From the NCBI GenBank assembly GCA_947561395.2, contig OX387183.1, positions 57,023,915 to 57,087,914 on the forward strand: DNA of 64,000 nt, given 5' to 3'. A program made the position numbers and the translations under genes. Every line of letters begins with the position of its first letter. Within the stretch, counting starts at the first letter, position 1. Below the pieces are notes generated by a model that did not search any database, was not told where the DNA came from, and worked only from the letters and a program-made list of their open reading frames with translations. This DNA comes from Buxus sempervirens (lineage: Eukaryota > Streptophyta > Magnoliopsida > Buxales > Buxaceae). Below are positions 48,483 to 58,764 of the stretch, one piece after another.

Positions 48483-51398
48483 ATGGAGGAACATCAAGTA
48501 GCGGGAGTGGAACTATCACTAAATTCAGTAGTGGGATTGACATCACCCAAAATGATGAAGGTGAAAGGAAGTATATTAGGGAATGAGGTGGTAGTTTTGA
48601 TTGATTGTGGAGCAACTCATAACTTCATATCTGTCGAATTGGTGGATCGATTGGGATTCACAGTTACTGAGACAACAGGCTATGGTGTTCTTATGGGAAC
48701 GGGAATGGCAATTAAAGGAAGAGGAATTTGTAAAGGGGTGGTGATGTTGTTGCAATCTCTTACAATTGTGGAGGACTATTTGCCAATAGAATTGGGCAGT
48801 TCAGATGTAATATTGGGAATGCAGTGGTTGGCATCTTTAGGAACTATGCAGATTAATTGGAAGAAGTTGACTATGAAGGTTCAGATGGGAGATCAGCAGG
48901 TTACAATACAAGGAGATCCAAGTCTTAACAAATCATTAGTGTCTCTTAAAACAATCGTTAAGACTATTAATAGAGAAGGACAAGGAATTTTGATCGAATT
49001 GAGTAGTTTAGAAGGAGAATACTTGACGCCTGTACAACACAATGAAGATGACATTCAGACATTGCTAAATCAGTATGATTTAATATTTCAGACTCTAAAA
49101 GGATTACCTCCCTCACAAGAGAAGGATCATTCCATAGTTCTCAAGAGTGGTATTGAACCAATCAATGTGAAACCATACCGTTATCCACACAACCTCAAGA
49201 ATGAAATAGAAAGGTTGATTTTGGAGATGCTAGCAGCACGGATTATTCAACCTAGTTCCAATCCTTTTTCTAGTCCAGTACTTTTGGTCAAAAAGAAAGA
49301 TGGAGGGTGGAGATTTTGTGTAGATTACAGAGCTCTTAATAAAGTAACTGTTCGGATAGATTTCCGATTCCAACCATTGATGAGTTACTAGATGAACTCA
49401 ATGGAGAAACTATCTTTTCCAAATTGGATTTGAAATCTGGTTATCACCAAATACGGATGAAAACAGAGGATATGCCCAAAATTGCATTTAGAACTCATGA
49501 GGGCCATTATGAGTTCCTTGTAATGCCATTTAGCCTCACTAATGCACCGGCAACATTTCAATCTCTCATGAATAAGATATTTAAGGAGCTGTTACGGAAG
49601 TGTGTATTGGTATTTTTTGATCATATCCTAGTTTACAGTCGGACGCGAAAGGAGCATGTATCTCATCTGAAGTTGGTGTTAAACATTTTGGAAGAGAACT
49701 CTCTTTTTGTCAATAAAAAGAAATGTTCCTTCGCTCAAGCAACATTGGAATATCTTGGACATCTGATTTCTGGCGAAGGTGTGACAGCTGACCCTGATAA
49801 GATTGAGGTTATGCTTAGATGGCCAGACCTTACAACTACATGAGATCTTTGAGGCTTTCTTGGGTTGACTAGATACTATCGCCATTTTGTTGCAAACTAT
49901 GGGAAGATTGCAGAACCTCTCACACACCAATTGAGAAAAGATAAGTTCAATTAGGGGGCAGATGCACATGAGGCCTTTATCCAGCTCAAAAACGCCATGA
50001 AAACAATTTTAGTATTAGCTCTCCCTGACTTCTCCAATCAGTTTATCATTGAATCTGATGCTTCAGGTGTGGGATTGGGAGCTGTATTATCCCAAAATTA
50101 ACGTCTCATTGCTTCTTTCAGCCAATCATTGTCTGAATGATCTCGAATGAAGTCAGTATATGAACGAGAGTTGATGGCCCTTGTCCTAGTAATCCAAAAA
50201 TGGCGACATTACTTGTTGGGGCAGCATTTCAATGTGAGGACAGATCAAAAAAGCTTGAATTTTCTGTTGGAACAGAGATTAGTTAGTGCGGAACATCAAA
50301 AATGGCTCACCAAATTGTTAGGTTTCGATTTCGAAATCCAATATCATCCAGGTTTACAAAATAAAGCAGCAAATGCTCTATCAAGGATGCCTATTGCAGG
50401 AGAAATAGCAGCATTATCATTACCTCAAGTTGTGGATCTGGCAAAAGTAGCTGAACAGGTTCAGAACCATGACACACTCAATCAGATCAAAACAGCAGTC
50501 TTGGAAGACTCATAGTCTAAACCAAGATGGTCTATACTCAATGGACAACTCCTCTATAAAGGACGGTTAGTCATTCCCCCAAATTCAAGTTTGATCCCTT
50601 CGATTTTATATGAATTTCATGACAGCTGTATCGGAGGTCATTCAGGATTTCTTAAAACTTACAAACGGATTGCAGCAGAATTATATTGGAAGGGCATGAA
50701 ACTTCTCATTAAGTCCTATATCGAGAATTGTTCCGTTTGTTAGTGGAATAAACATCTTACTCTTTCTCCAGCTGGTTTGTTACAACCCTTACTGTTACCT
50801 ACGGCAATATGGGATGATATAACAATGGACTTCATTGAAGGCCTTACAAAATCACAAGGGGTAGACACTATTCTTGTGGTGGTCGATCGACTAAGCAAAT
50901 ATGGACATTTTATACCACTAAAGCACCCTTTCACGGCTAAAAAAGTTGCTGAATTTTTTATCCAACATGTGGTGAAGCTACATGGTTTTCCCTGTTCAAT
51001 ATCTCAAATCGTGATAAGGTATTCTTAAGTCATTTTTGGACAGAATTATTTTGGTTACAAGGAACAGCATTAAGGAGAAGTACAGCTTACCATCCGCAAA
51101 CTGACGGCCACTCGGAGGTGGTTAATAGAAGTATTGAAACATATTTGAGATGTTTTGCTAGTGAACAACCAACATCTTGGGCACAATGGCTTCCTTGGAC
51201 GGAGTATCGGTATAACACTTCATTTCATACTTCAGCTCATAATTCTCCCTTCCGCTTGGTATATGGACGCGATCCTCCTCCACTTGTAAGATTTGGTAAC
51301 AGCTCTTCAACTGTATTTGAAGTGGATCAACAATTGCAAGAGCGTGATGCTGTTTTGGATAAGTTGAAACAACATTTACTTCGTGCTCAAAATTACAT
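48483..51398 (+). pseudogene. Gypsy pol remnant: protease, RT, RNase H, integrase
   Basis: Protease shows [15 protein letters not shown] (48591-48635) and [11 protein letters not shown] begins near 49130 ([31 protein letters not shown]), has a frameshift near 49365, then resumes ([25 protein letters not shown]). The catalytic FFDD is FFDH because codon 49622-49624 is CAT. RNase H (ERELMALVLVIQKWRHYL, FNVRTDQKSLNFLLEQ) ends near 50390. Integrase has a damaged zinc-binding end (stop near 50742), a core ([23 protein letters not shown]) and, after a frameshift near 51010, AYHPQTDGHSEVVNRSIETY. Sequence ends at RAQNYI. A chromodomain, if ever present, is lost. It is inactive. Confidence 0.93.
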
Positions 51399-51650
51399 TG
51401 TTGATCAAAAATTTGAATCTTAATAATTTCTGATCAAACATGATTTCACCCAATTATGTGGGTTTTTATTTCATAGGGTACGGACCCATCCAGGGCGTCT
51501 AGGATACAGAACAATCCCCTTAAATACAACTCTAAAATATTAAAAAAAATCCCTTTAATGCTAACTTAATTCACAAGACTTGATTACTTGTATAATTGGG
51601 ATTGATTTGGTTTGTTTTAATTGCGACTGAACCCGGTTTGATTTGTCGGG

Positions 51651-51695
51651 TTGCCTACGTATCCAATTATTTGGGATCAAGTCATAACGTAGTTT
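51651..51695 (+). repeat. CTACGTA hairpin motif, copy 2
   Basis: TTGCCTACGTATCC, then TTTGGGATCAAGTC, then ACGTAGTTT, preceded by GACTGAACCCGGTTTG. Same layout as the copies near 23655 and 58688. Confidence 0.78.
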
Positions 51696-51808
51696 AAAAG
51701 AATAATTTGAGTTTGAATTTAAGGTATTATATTTAATTAGGTTTATTTTAATTAATTGGACCATTAAGATCCGGTTCAATTGGGTTTAATTTGAATGGTT
51801 TAATATTT

Positions 51809-52092
51809 AAGGCATTGGACCGTAAAAGATTATACCTTGAATTAAACCATTTGAGTTAAACCGCAAAGAGAAAATGGTTTCGATTTGAAAAGGTTTAATT
51901 TGATTTAATTTGAATGGTTCAATTTCAAAGGCATTGGACCATAGAAGATCATACCTTAATTGGACCAAGAAGTTTAATTTGTTTAATTGATTTAATTTAT
52001 GTTGAACCGAAAGGGGAAAACGATTCAATTTAAGGGAATTTAATTTGGTGTGGTTTAACCCTAAGGCATTAGATCGTAAATCCTACCTTAGG
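51809..52092 (+). repeat. 119-135-bp imperfect tandem repeat (3 units)
   Basis: Units begin with AAGGCATTGGACC-type words at about 51809, 51928 and 52063, each followed by NTACCTT and GGTTTAATTTG-type words. Confidence 0.75.
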
Positions 52093-52289
52093 TTGAACCA
52101 CAAGGTTTGATTTGATGGATTAGTTCAATTAAACCACTTTTATGACTTGAACCGTAAAATGGAAACAGTTTTGATTTGTTGGTTGAATTTAATCACTTTA
52201 ATGTGTATGGGGGCTGGTTTGAACCATCTTGATTGCAATATGTTATTTAAATTGGCTTAATGCCATTAATTGCATAATTTGGTTCAATT

Positions 52290-52540
52290 TTAGGATGGTT
52301 TTTGGTTTATTTTAGTTTAAGGACAATTTCGGTCCAATTTGGGTTTTATTTGGTTTATTTTAGTTTAAGGACGATTTCGGTCCAATTTGAATTTTAATTT
52401 GGTTTATTTTAGTTTAAGGACGATTTCGGTCCAATTTGGGTTTTATTTGGTTTCTTTTAGTTTAAGGACGATTTCGGTTCAATTTGAGTTTTAATTTGGT
52501 TTATTTTAGTTTAAGGACAATTCCGGTCCAATTTGGGTTG
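52290..52540 (+). repeat. 48/49-bp minisatellite (5 units)
   Basis: TTTAAGGACNATTTCGGTCC recurs at 52316, 52364, 52413, 52461 and 52510, separated alternately by 48 and 49 bases, with GGTTTATTTTAG between. Confidence 0.93.
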
Positions 52541-53280
52541 GAATAGGACTTTCTGGTTCAAAATTAGACACTTTTGGGACACATTGTGGGTTGGTTCAAA
52601 GCACTTTTGGGTGCATTTAATCACTTTTACATGAAAAAGAGAAGTAATTTTATTTTTACATCATGGGTTTTGATATAATTTTGGGATGTTCGGGTTCCAC
52701 GAAGGTCTAATGATTTTTAAGGATTTTCTGGAATTTTTCTGAGATCAAATTGGGCTTGAATTGTGTAAAATACACATTTTTGGGTTAAACCGGGTTGATT
52801 TTCTGATTCAATTGCTGTCGGTTCAGGCGATTTGGGCCCGGCGTATTGGGCTTGACCCCGAGCGCGTGGGCCATGAATTGGGCCCGAGACATGGGTGCGC
52901 GGGTCTGTAGGATACAAGCGGACCGGCGGAACCCGATTTTGGGTCCACGCGGGTCTTAAAATAGGGCTCGCGGGTGTTGGGCACACCCAGGCCCAATGCG
53001 CCTCGGTTTAGAGCGCCTGGGCTCAATGCAAAGCCCAGCTTGCTGTCTGACACGCACAGGAGCCCAGGACGCAACCCAGAACGCTGTAAAAGTCCTTTTT
53101 TGCCCTTGTTTAGCCTTCAAATTTGCGAATTTTGCCACTGCCGAACCCAAGATGCTTGCAAGTCCGTTTTTGGCCGGATTTTGGGTATTTTTAGCCCAAT
53201 TTCATGTCTGTAAACACAGTTTTTAACCCAGAACCTTGTTTTAGTAACTTTAGTTCATTTTTAAGGAACTTTTACATAGG

Positions 53281-53475
53281 AGTCCGGGTGACCCAAATTT
53301 GAGTCCCCGACTCTCCTTTCTTTTAGGAGTTCATCTTGTGAAGTCCAGGTGGTCCTGACAAGAACCCCTGGCCCTTCAAATTTGTTTCACGAAAGAGGTT
53401 ACATTTATCTTTAATTGTAATCCAATTAAGATACGGAGTCCAGGTGACCCTAATAAGAGTCTCTGACCCTCTGAA
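53281..53475 (+). repeat. Three imperfect AGTCCAGGTGACCC repeats
   Basis: Words like GGAGTCCAGGTGACCC followed by AAGAGTCNCTGACCCT occur near 53281, 53339 and 53434. Confidence 0.7.
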
Positions 53476-53910
53476 ATCAATCGGAGGACAATTTGAGATA
53501 AGGGAGATAGGGGAGATGATTAAAAGCAAAAAGAAAAGATAAGGATAAACATCTTCTTTATCTTCTATCCTCTGCAGGACCCTGCTTTCTATCTTCTCTT
53601 CTCTTCCTCAAAAACTCTCCGTCTCTTTTCCTTTGCAAACACTTTTCTTTTTCCAACCTCTTCTCCTTATCACTTAACCCCTTTTTTATAATCAAGTTTG
53701 TTGACATGTGTGGGAAGTTATAACTTCCCACACTCTCCACGATTGGCAAACAAAGAGGAGAGAGCCGTTGGCTCTCTTTCTCTCTCCCCTTTTTTTGCTC
53801 CACGACTCACAAGGAATTAGGAGAGAACTTCTCTCACTTTCTCATTATCCCAATCCCCTAAAAGAAGGAACGATTAGTTTCTTTCTTTTTTTAATTGAAT
53901 TAAAGAAGGA

Positions 53911-54050
53911 TGGGGGGGACACATGGCATGTGGTCCCCCCTCCTAAAAAAAAATTCAAGGAGCCATGCATGTTTTGTGTAAAACTTCTTTTTGTTTATTA
54001 AAGAAAGAGGAGGGAGGGGGGACACATGGCATGTGGTCCCCACCTCTTAA
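53911..54050 (+). repeat. Duplicated GGGGGACACATGGCATGTGGTCCCC hairpins, ~103 bp apart
   Basis: Each copy (centres near 53926 and 54029) is a near-perfect inverted repeat: a G run plus GACACATG pairs with CATGTGGTC plus a C run, with one bulged base. The spacer between copies is partly duplicated too (CAAGGAGCCATGCA versus TGAGGAGTCATGCA). Confidence 0.8.
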
Positions 54051-54324
54051 AACAAGTTTTGACTTCTTCACACAAATCTTGAGGAGTCATGCAATTTTTT
54101 ATTTGAAACTTCCCTTTTTTTGTTGTTGTTGTTTTGGGGATTTCTTTGGGACGTGGCCTAAATGCCACATCATCAAAGAAACAACTTTTTTAGGTGCAAA
54201 CCGTGCCCCCTTTGAACTTGCATGTGATGTTTATCATGTGTGAGTTCAAAATTCAAGCTTAAAATTATTTTGAAAATTTGAAATTTAAAAAGATAAATCT
54301 TAATTCAAATAGGATTTCTCTTAT

Positions 54325-54336
54325 CTATATAAAAGG
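54325..54336 (+). promoter_or_regulatory. Candidate TATA box pointing to the antisense gene
   Basis: CTATATAAAAGG in plus orientation, 1.2 kb before the plant-mobile-domain ORF. A promoter here, plus an intron ending at 55552, would give that gene a non-coding first exon. Sequence context only; no transcript evidence. Confidence 0.4.
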
Positions 54337-54802
54337 ATTCTTTATCACCTTTTCTTTTACTTCATTATGTGATTCTTCCATCCTGAAACAAAAGAACCCT
54401 GAAGGTTTCCTGCTCTTGTCTCTTCTTCTGTCTTCCTGATTATTTGAGAAGGTGACCTTCCCCTTTTTTTTTTCTTTTTAGTCTCCTCTCAAGCAGATTA
54501 TCTTTCCTTTCTTCATCCTGTGTTAGGGATCTTGAGGTCTACGAAGCACCGTGATGAAAGAGTTGGATAGATAATCTTTAGTTATCTCAAGCCGTTATTA
54601 GGCTTTTGGAAGACCAAGATGATGAAGAAGACATTTAAGAACCCTTAAAAATTTGAAGAATAATTGCAGTGATCTGGATTAACTGATGAATTCCCCAATA
54701 AATTGAGTAATTTAAACCCAGATTTTTTTGAACTTTATTTAAGAATTTTCGGATAAATTAATGTACCAAAGCACCAAAAATTTGCCAAACATGTTATTTC
54801 AG

Positions 54803-55017
54803 GCTATTTTTGGGGTTTAATGGGCTATTGGGCCACTTTGGGTGGAGACAGACTGAGGCGCGGGTCCATTTTGACCCGCGCAGGTCTGTTTTAGTGGTGA
54901 ACCCGACGTGGAGACAGACCTTCAAGCTATTTTTGGCGTTTAATGGGCTATTGGGCCACTTTGGGTGGAGACAGACTGAGGCACGGGTCCATTTTGGCCC
55001 GCGCGGGTCTGTTTTAG
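54803..55017 (+). repeat. Duplicated 92-bp segment, 123 bp apart
   Basis: Copies at 54803-54894 and 54926-55017 share TTTAATGGGCTATTGGGCC, GGTGGAGACAGACTGAGGC and GGGTCCATTTTG, with about five differences. Confidence 0.9.
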
Positions 55018-55444
55018 CCTTAACGGGCCTAAATGACCCACTGGCACGGGTCTGTTTTTGAATCTTGTGGGTCTTAATGGCCCACATGTACCTGATTTGA
55101 TCCGCGCGGGTCTGTTTTGACCTGCGCGAGTCTTTTTAAACCCACAGCCCCCGTAAGCCCATTTTTAAGATATCTGGACTTCCGAATCCGGCCCAAAACA
55201 CTTCCAAGTGCTGAAATGGCCTAGTGCGCCTGACCCAACACGTTTCTGGGTGCGTGGGTGGCCCAACAAGCATGTCCAGATGCAAAAGTGGCTTGACAAG
55301 GCTACTTTAATTACAGTTATGCCATTTTTGGCCTATTTTAATGATTTTCAGCCAATCTTGGCCATAATTTATTGCTGTTTTGCCACTATTGGCATGTTTT
55401 GATGATTTATAGCCACTTGTGACAGACATCCAGCAACATGTAGA

Positions 55445-55459
55445 CCCCCTTTTTTTTTT
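55445..55459 (-). promoter_or_regulatory. Candidate polypurine tract of the Tat-type element
   Basis: The minus strand reads ten A then five G, then TCTACA and the TG of the candidate LTR. Position and composition fit plus-strand priming. Confidence 0.6.
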
Positions 55460-55552
55460 GTTGACATTAGCCTCCACTCTTCTTTTTTTTTTTTTTTTGT
55501 GAAATTGGCTAATCATCCCTTTTTTCTTTCTCTTTTTTTTTTTTGTTTGCAG

Positions 55553-58486
55553 ATGAGCACACTTCCTCATATTGATGCCTGTGGACACATCACCACCGAA
55601 CATGCCTTGGATGACAATAACATTTAGCTGCCAACTGGCCCCCTTTATCAGCGGTCTATATCTTTGACAGAATGTCACATTGACCCCCCAGCCGTTGATC
55701 GTGTCAGCTGGGTTCAGAAAATGACCATAGGATCTGGCCACTTTGAGTATGATCACGCCAATTTTAAAGGCTTCGTGAATGCTTGTAAAGTAGCAGGTGC
55801 TCGTTTTCCTGCTATTACTTTGGAGAAAGTGAACAACGAAGCCAATGGTGACACGGTTGTTACAGTGCCTGACGAATTTGTCCCTTGTTTACCAAGGCTA
55901 CTTCGAGATAAATTGCCTTGGAAGGATTTCTAGTTTAGGGGTCAAGCATCGTTTCAATCATGCCTTTATGAATGGACTGAAGTTATATTGGAGAAGTTCA
56001 GTCAGACTCTTCTGCAGGCATAGATTTATGGTGCAGTAGCTGCTTCTCGCTATCCATACGACAGACATCCAGAGGTATGGCGAGCTTTTTGTGAACTGTG
56101 GAGTGTTCAGTCCAATACACTCCATACAGGCAGGGGAGAGGTTGGCCTCTCTCTTTATGATTTGAAAGTTATTGGTGGCCTGCCCATTTCTGGTGCTATC
56201 TATGAAGAGTTCATCCCCATTAATCAAGAGTTGTTTTCCTTGGGCAAATCTGGAGAAGATCAACACCTGTTGGTGGTAAGGGAATTGCTGAATATTCATA
56301 GTGTTATTTGCTCATATCTTATAGGGGACCCATGCTATACTCTGCTTTTGATGAGAGTAGTGCCCCCAATGGACAGAAGAGATCGTCCCGAGGTTCACCC
56401 AAGAGACCAGCAGAAGAGGGCAAGTTGAAATTGCCTTTGACGATTTCAGAACGTGGCGAACTGGCAGCTTATTTGGCTTTATGGTTAAGTCGCTTTGTGG
56501 TGTCCTGTGATCAAGATGTCGTGAGACCAGAGACTTTTCTGATGACTTCTTTGATGGCACAGAGCACAGTTGTTTCTTTTTGGCGACAGTTGTATTGGGG
56601 CTCATTTATCATGCCATGGAAGAGATAGTTACTTGTCCAAATGGCCCAGGGTATTCCAATATTCTTTTCCCGAGTCACTATGTCACGGCATGGCTAGCAG
56701 AGCATTTCCCTTGTCTTTATATCAGCCGTTCTAATGCTGAATTTCCACATGGTTATCCTCATATGGTGAGATATGCTGACGTGGAGGCAACCCGAAAGAA
56801 CAAGTTTGAGGTACGGGCAATGTTTCGACATGACCGTCATTTTGTTGTCCGACCTACCAGTTTTCCAAAGGAGGAGGACGTGGCCCTTATTGATCAAGAA
56901 GAGTTATCTAAAGAAAGATTTGATCTTCTGATTAGCATAAGGTCTGCTTTGCTTCCTGTACGGATTGGTTAGAACTCTTGGTTAGAACCTTATTATACGA
57001 ACCGGTTCGGCCGCCAATTTGGTTTTGACCAAGGAGTGCCTTCCAACAAACTTCTATTTAATTTTAGTCAGAGAAGCAACCGAGGCATAGAGGATCTGTT
57101 CGTGGTATGGCACCGATTCCTTCAAAGGAACAGTGGTGCTTATTTTCATATACCGAGGATGAGTCGGACAGGTATATACACATGGTACTATGTGCGTTGG
57201 TGGGCCAGGCAGGCATTCCCTTATTTAGGCCGGCCTTTGGACGAGGTTCTTTCTGTTTTGATTGGAAATCCTTTCAGAGCTCCACGAGACTATGTATATG
57301 TTGTGAAAACTCTTCGTGAGATATCCATTGGGTTGAAAGGATTGCAGCATTAGAGACACTTCATGTTGAAGAGGATCGTGACACTTTTATCGCTGAGAGT
57401 CCCAGCCAGTCACTTCCTGCTACTACACCAGTGGAGGCACTCCATACTGATGATGGAAGGGATGTTCATTTTAAGAGAGCTCGGTATCATAGGCCCAGTG
57501 ATTCAGAAGATGACGATGATGACGCCAGCAATTTTGTGGTAAATTTCCGTAACTCTGAAAGTGGCGTATCAACATCTTCTGGCAAAGAAGATCAGCTAAC
57601 TATGTCTGGTGTCCCAGGTATGTGTAGAATAAATCAGCATTTAAAGTTTTATTATTAGAAACTCTTGTGATAATATTCTAACTTGATTGACCCTTTTTTT
57701 TTTTGGTACAGACATATCACCCCAGGAGGATTTTAGCTCTGCTTCGTGTATGGTTGCCACAGAGGATATTGTTCCAGAGCCAGTCACTATTGATTCCATT
57801 GAAGCGATAGAAGAGGAAAGTGCACCCCTTGAAGATTTTGATGCACGTGTGGCTTCCTTTGTTTCTGACACTATGCGCGGGATATCAAAAATCATTGTGG
57901 CTTGTACTCCCAGGTCCATAGATAAAAGTCGCCCCAAGATTGAAAAGGCTTTGAATATTTTGAATTTTATGCCAAGCTTGGATGATAATGAACGACAAAA
58001 GGTTGAAACCTTTATTTCAAAGGTTCGTAAGCTTCTTAAGCTAAGTGAGGACCTTCTCCCTATCAAGTCCAAAGTTGGAAAAGGGCCTCAAGTTGACGTT
58101 GAAGAAATCCAACACCTAAAAGTCTTCGTCGTACATGTTTGGAGCAAAATGAGCAGTTAGCGAAACAACTGGGGCAACTTGATGAGGATATGGGTTCTCA
58201 AACTTTGAAACTCCAATCCTTAGAGCCAGAACTCGCTGAAGCAGAGGAAAGGGTGAGGTCCTTGAGAGAAAAGTATGACTTTGAAGTGGAAGCAAATAGC
58301 GAGCTTCAAAAGAAGGTGGACTTCGTCACATCCAGCATCCAAGATTACAGAAAGTCTGATTAGGATCTCCAATAGGCTTTGCATGAAGCTGGGGAGGACA
58401 AGCTTCATGAGCATGAGCGGATTACTTTGTTGAAGATCAAATTGGAGGCAAAATTTAGTGGACTGAGTCAGACTTTTTCTTCTTAG
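55553..58486 (+). pseudogene. Plant mobile domain (aminotransferase-like) gene, antisense to pol, decayed
   Basis: The ATG at 55553 follows a long T tract and TTTGCAG, a splice acceptor, so a non-coding first exon is likely. The N-terminal part, interrupted by TAG stops near 55625, 55931 and 56021, leads to the domain core near 56080-56230: WRAFCELWSVQSNTLHT, GEVGLSLYDLKVIGGLPI, GAIYEEFIP. After a frame change come ELAAYLALWLSRFVV, DVVRPETFLMTSLMAQ, FPSHYVTAWLAEHFPC and MVRYADVEA, then RQFGFDQGVPSN. Next follow an acidic linker (SEDDDDDASN), an intron (57618-57711), and a heptad-rich coiled coil (EQNEQLAKQLGQLDEDM, LEPELAEAEERVRSLREKY) with a final stop at 58484. Related proteins (MAIN/MAIL1 and transposon-borne relatives) are nuclear; the biochemical role is unsettled. 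At least two frameshifts and several stops make this copy dead. Confidence 0.82.
57618..57711 (+). other. Spliceosomal intron in the plant-mobile-domain gene
   Basis: 94 bp: CCCAG before a GTATGTG donor, an AT-rich body with stops in frame, then a T-rich tract and GGTACAG before ACATATCACC. Removal joins phase 1 to phase 1 and links the acidic linker to the downstream ORF in frame. It is oriented opposite to the retroelement's pol. Confidence 0.82.
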
Positions 58487-58609
58487 ATAAGATGATGTAA
58501 CACTGTCTCTTTTTATGTTTTCTCTCTCTTCTTTTTTTTCCATACTTTTGTGCATTTATATAGAGTCATAGACACATTTTTTTTCTTACTCATCTATCTT
58601 ATTCATGTC

Positions 58610-58625
58610 CATAATTAATAAAGCC
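58610..58625 (+). terminator. Candidate polyadenylation signal of the antisense gene
   Basis: AATTAATAAAGCC lies about 130 bases past the stop codon. The type is used here for a eukaryotic mRNA 3'-end signal. Confidence 0.4.
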
Positions 58626-58687
58626 ATTCGAGACTTTTTCTTTCGGGATATATTTTCTTTTTATTGTTGTGGCTGGACTTGAAATCA

Positions 58688-58732
58688 GGTTGCCTACGTA
58701 CCCGTTTTAAGGGATCAAGCCAACCGTAGTTT
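58688..58732 (+). repeat. CTACGTA hairpin motif, copy 3
   Basis: GGTTGCCTACGTACCC, then TTTTAAGGGATCAAGCC, then CCGTAGTTT, preceded by GTTGTGGCTGGAC. It lies between the 3' ends of the antisense gene and pol. Confidence 0.8.
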
Positions 58733-58764
58733 TATTCAGCAGTTTTTTTTCCTACTTTCCTAAG

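Larger units (their letters stand above)
46637..51398 (+). mobile_element. Truncated Ty3/gypsy element
   Basis: Probable 5' LTR, Met-tRNA primer site, gag, protease, RT, RNase H and integrase on the plus strand. RT before integrase gives the gypsy order. The integrase C-terminus and 3' LTR are missing because sequence homology stops at about 51398, exactly where the candidate LTR of the Tat-type element begins. I read this as the younger element having inserted into it. The left end is inferred, not proved. Confidence 0.85.
51399..55438 (-). repeat. Candidate 4.04-kb 3' LTR of the Tat-type element
   Basis: The plus-strand left end is TGTTGATCAAA and the right end is CCAGCAACA, so both termini read TGTTG inward. 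The left end coincides with the break in the gypsy integrase at 51398. The right end is next to a minus-strand polypurine tract. A length of 4 kb is long but within what is known for Tat/Ogre LTRs. It contains no recognisable gene; GC-rich, CGCGGGTC-rich patches near 52830-53060 and 54840-55140 contrast with AT-rich blocks. The other LTR is outside the window, so the call is not proved. Confidence 0.6.

Noticed and set aside
52717..53226. Overlapping ORFs in the GC-rich block on both strands
   Set aside because: They arise from low stop-codon density in CG-rich repeats, with no domain and no coherent frame.
51399..55438. Plus orientation of the candidate LTR, suggested by the TATA box at 54325
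   Set aside because: The polypurine tract at its right end and the minus-strand pol order favour minus orientation; the TATA box is better read as belonging to the antisense gene. Not fully excluded.
56273..56324. Possible second intron in the plant-mobile-domain gene (GTAAG...ATAG)
   Set aside because: 49 bp is too short for a plant intron, and the frames on either side do not match after removal; treated as a frameshift.
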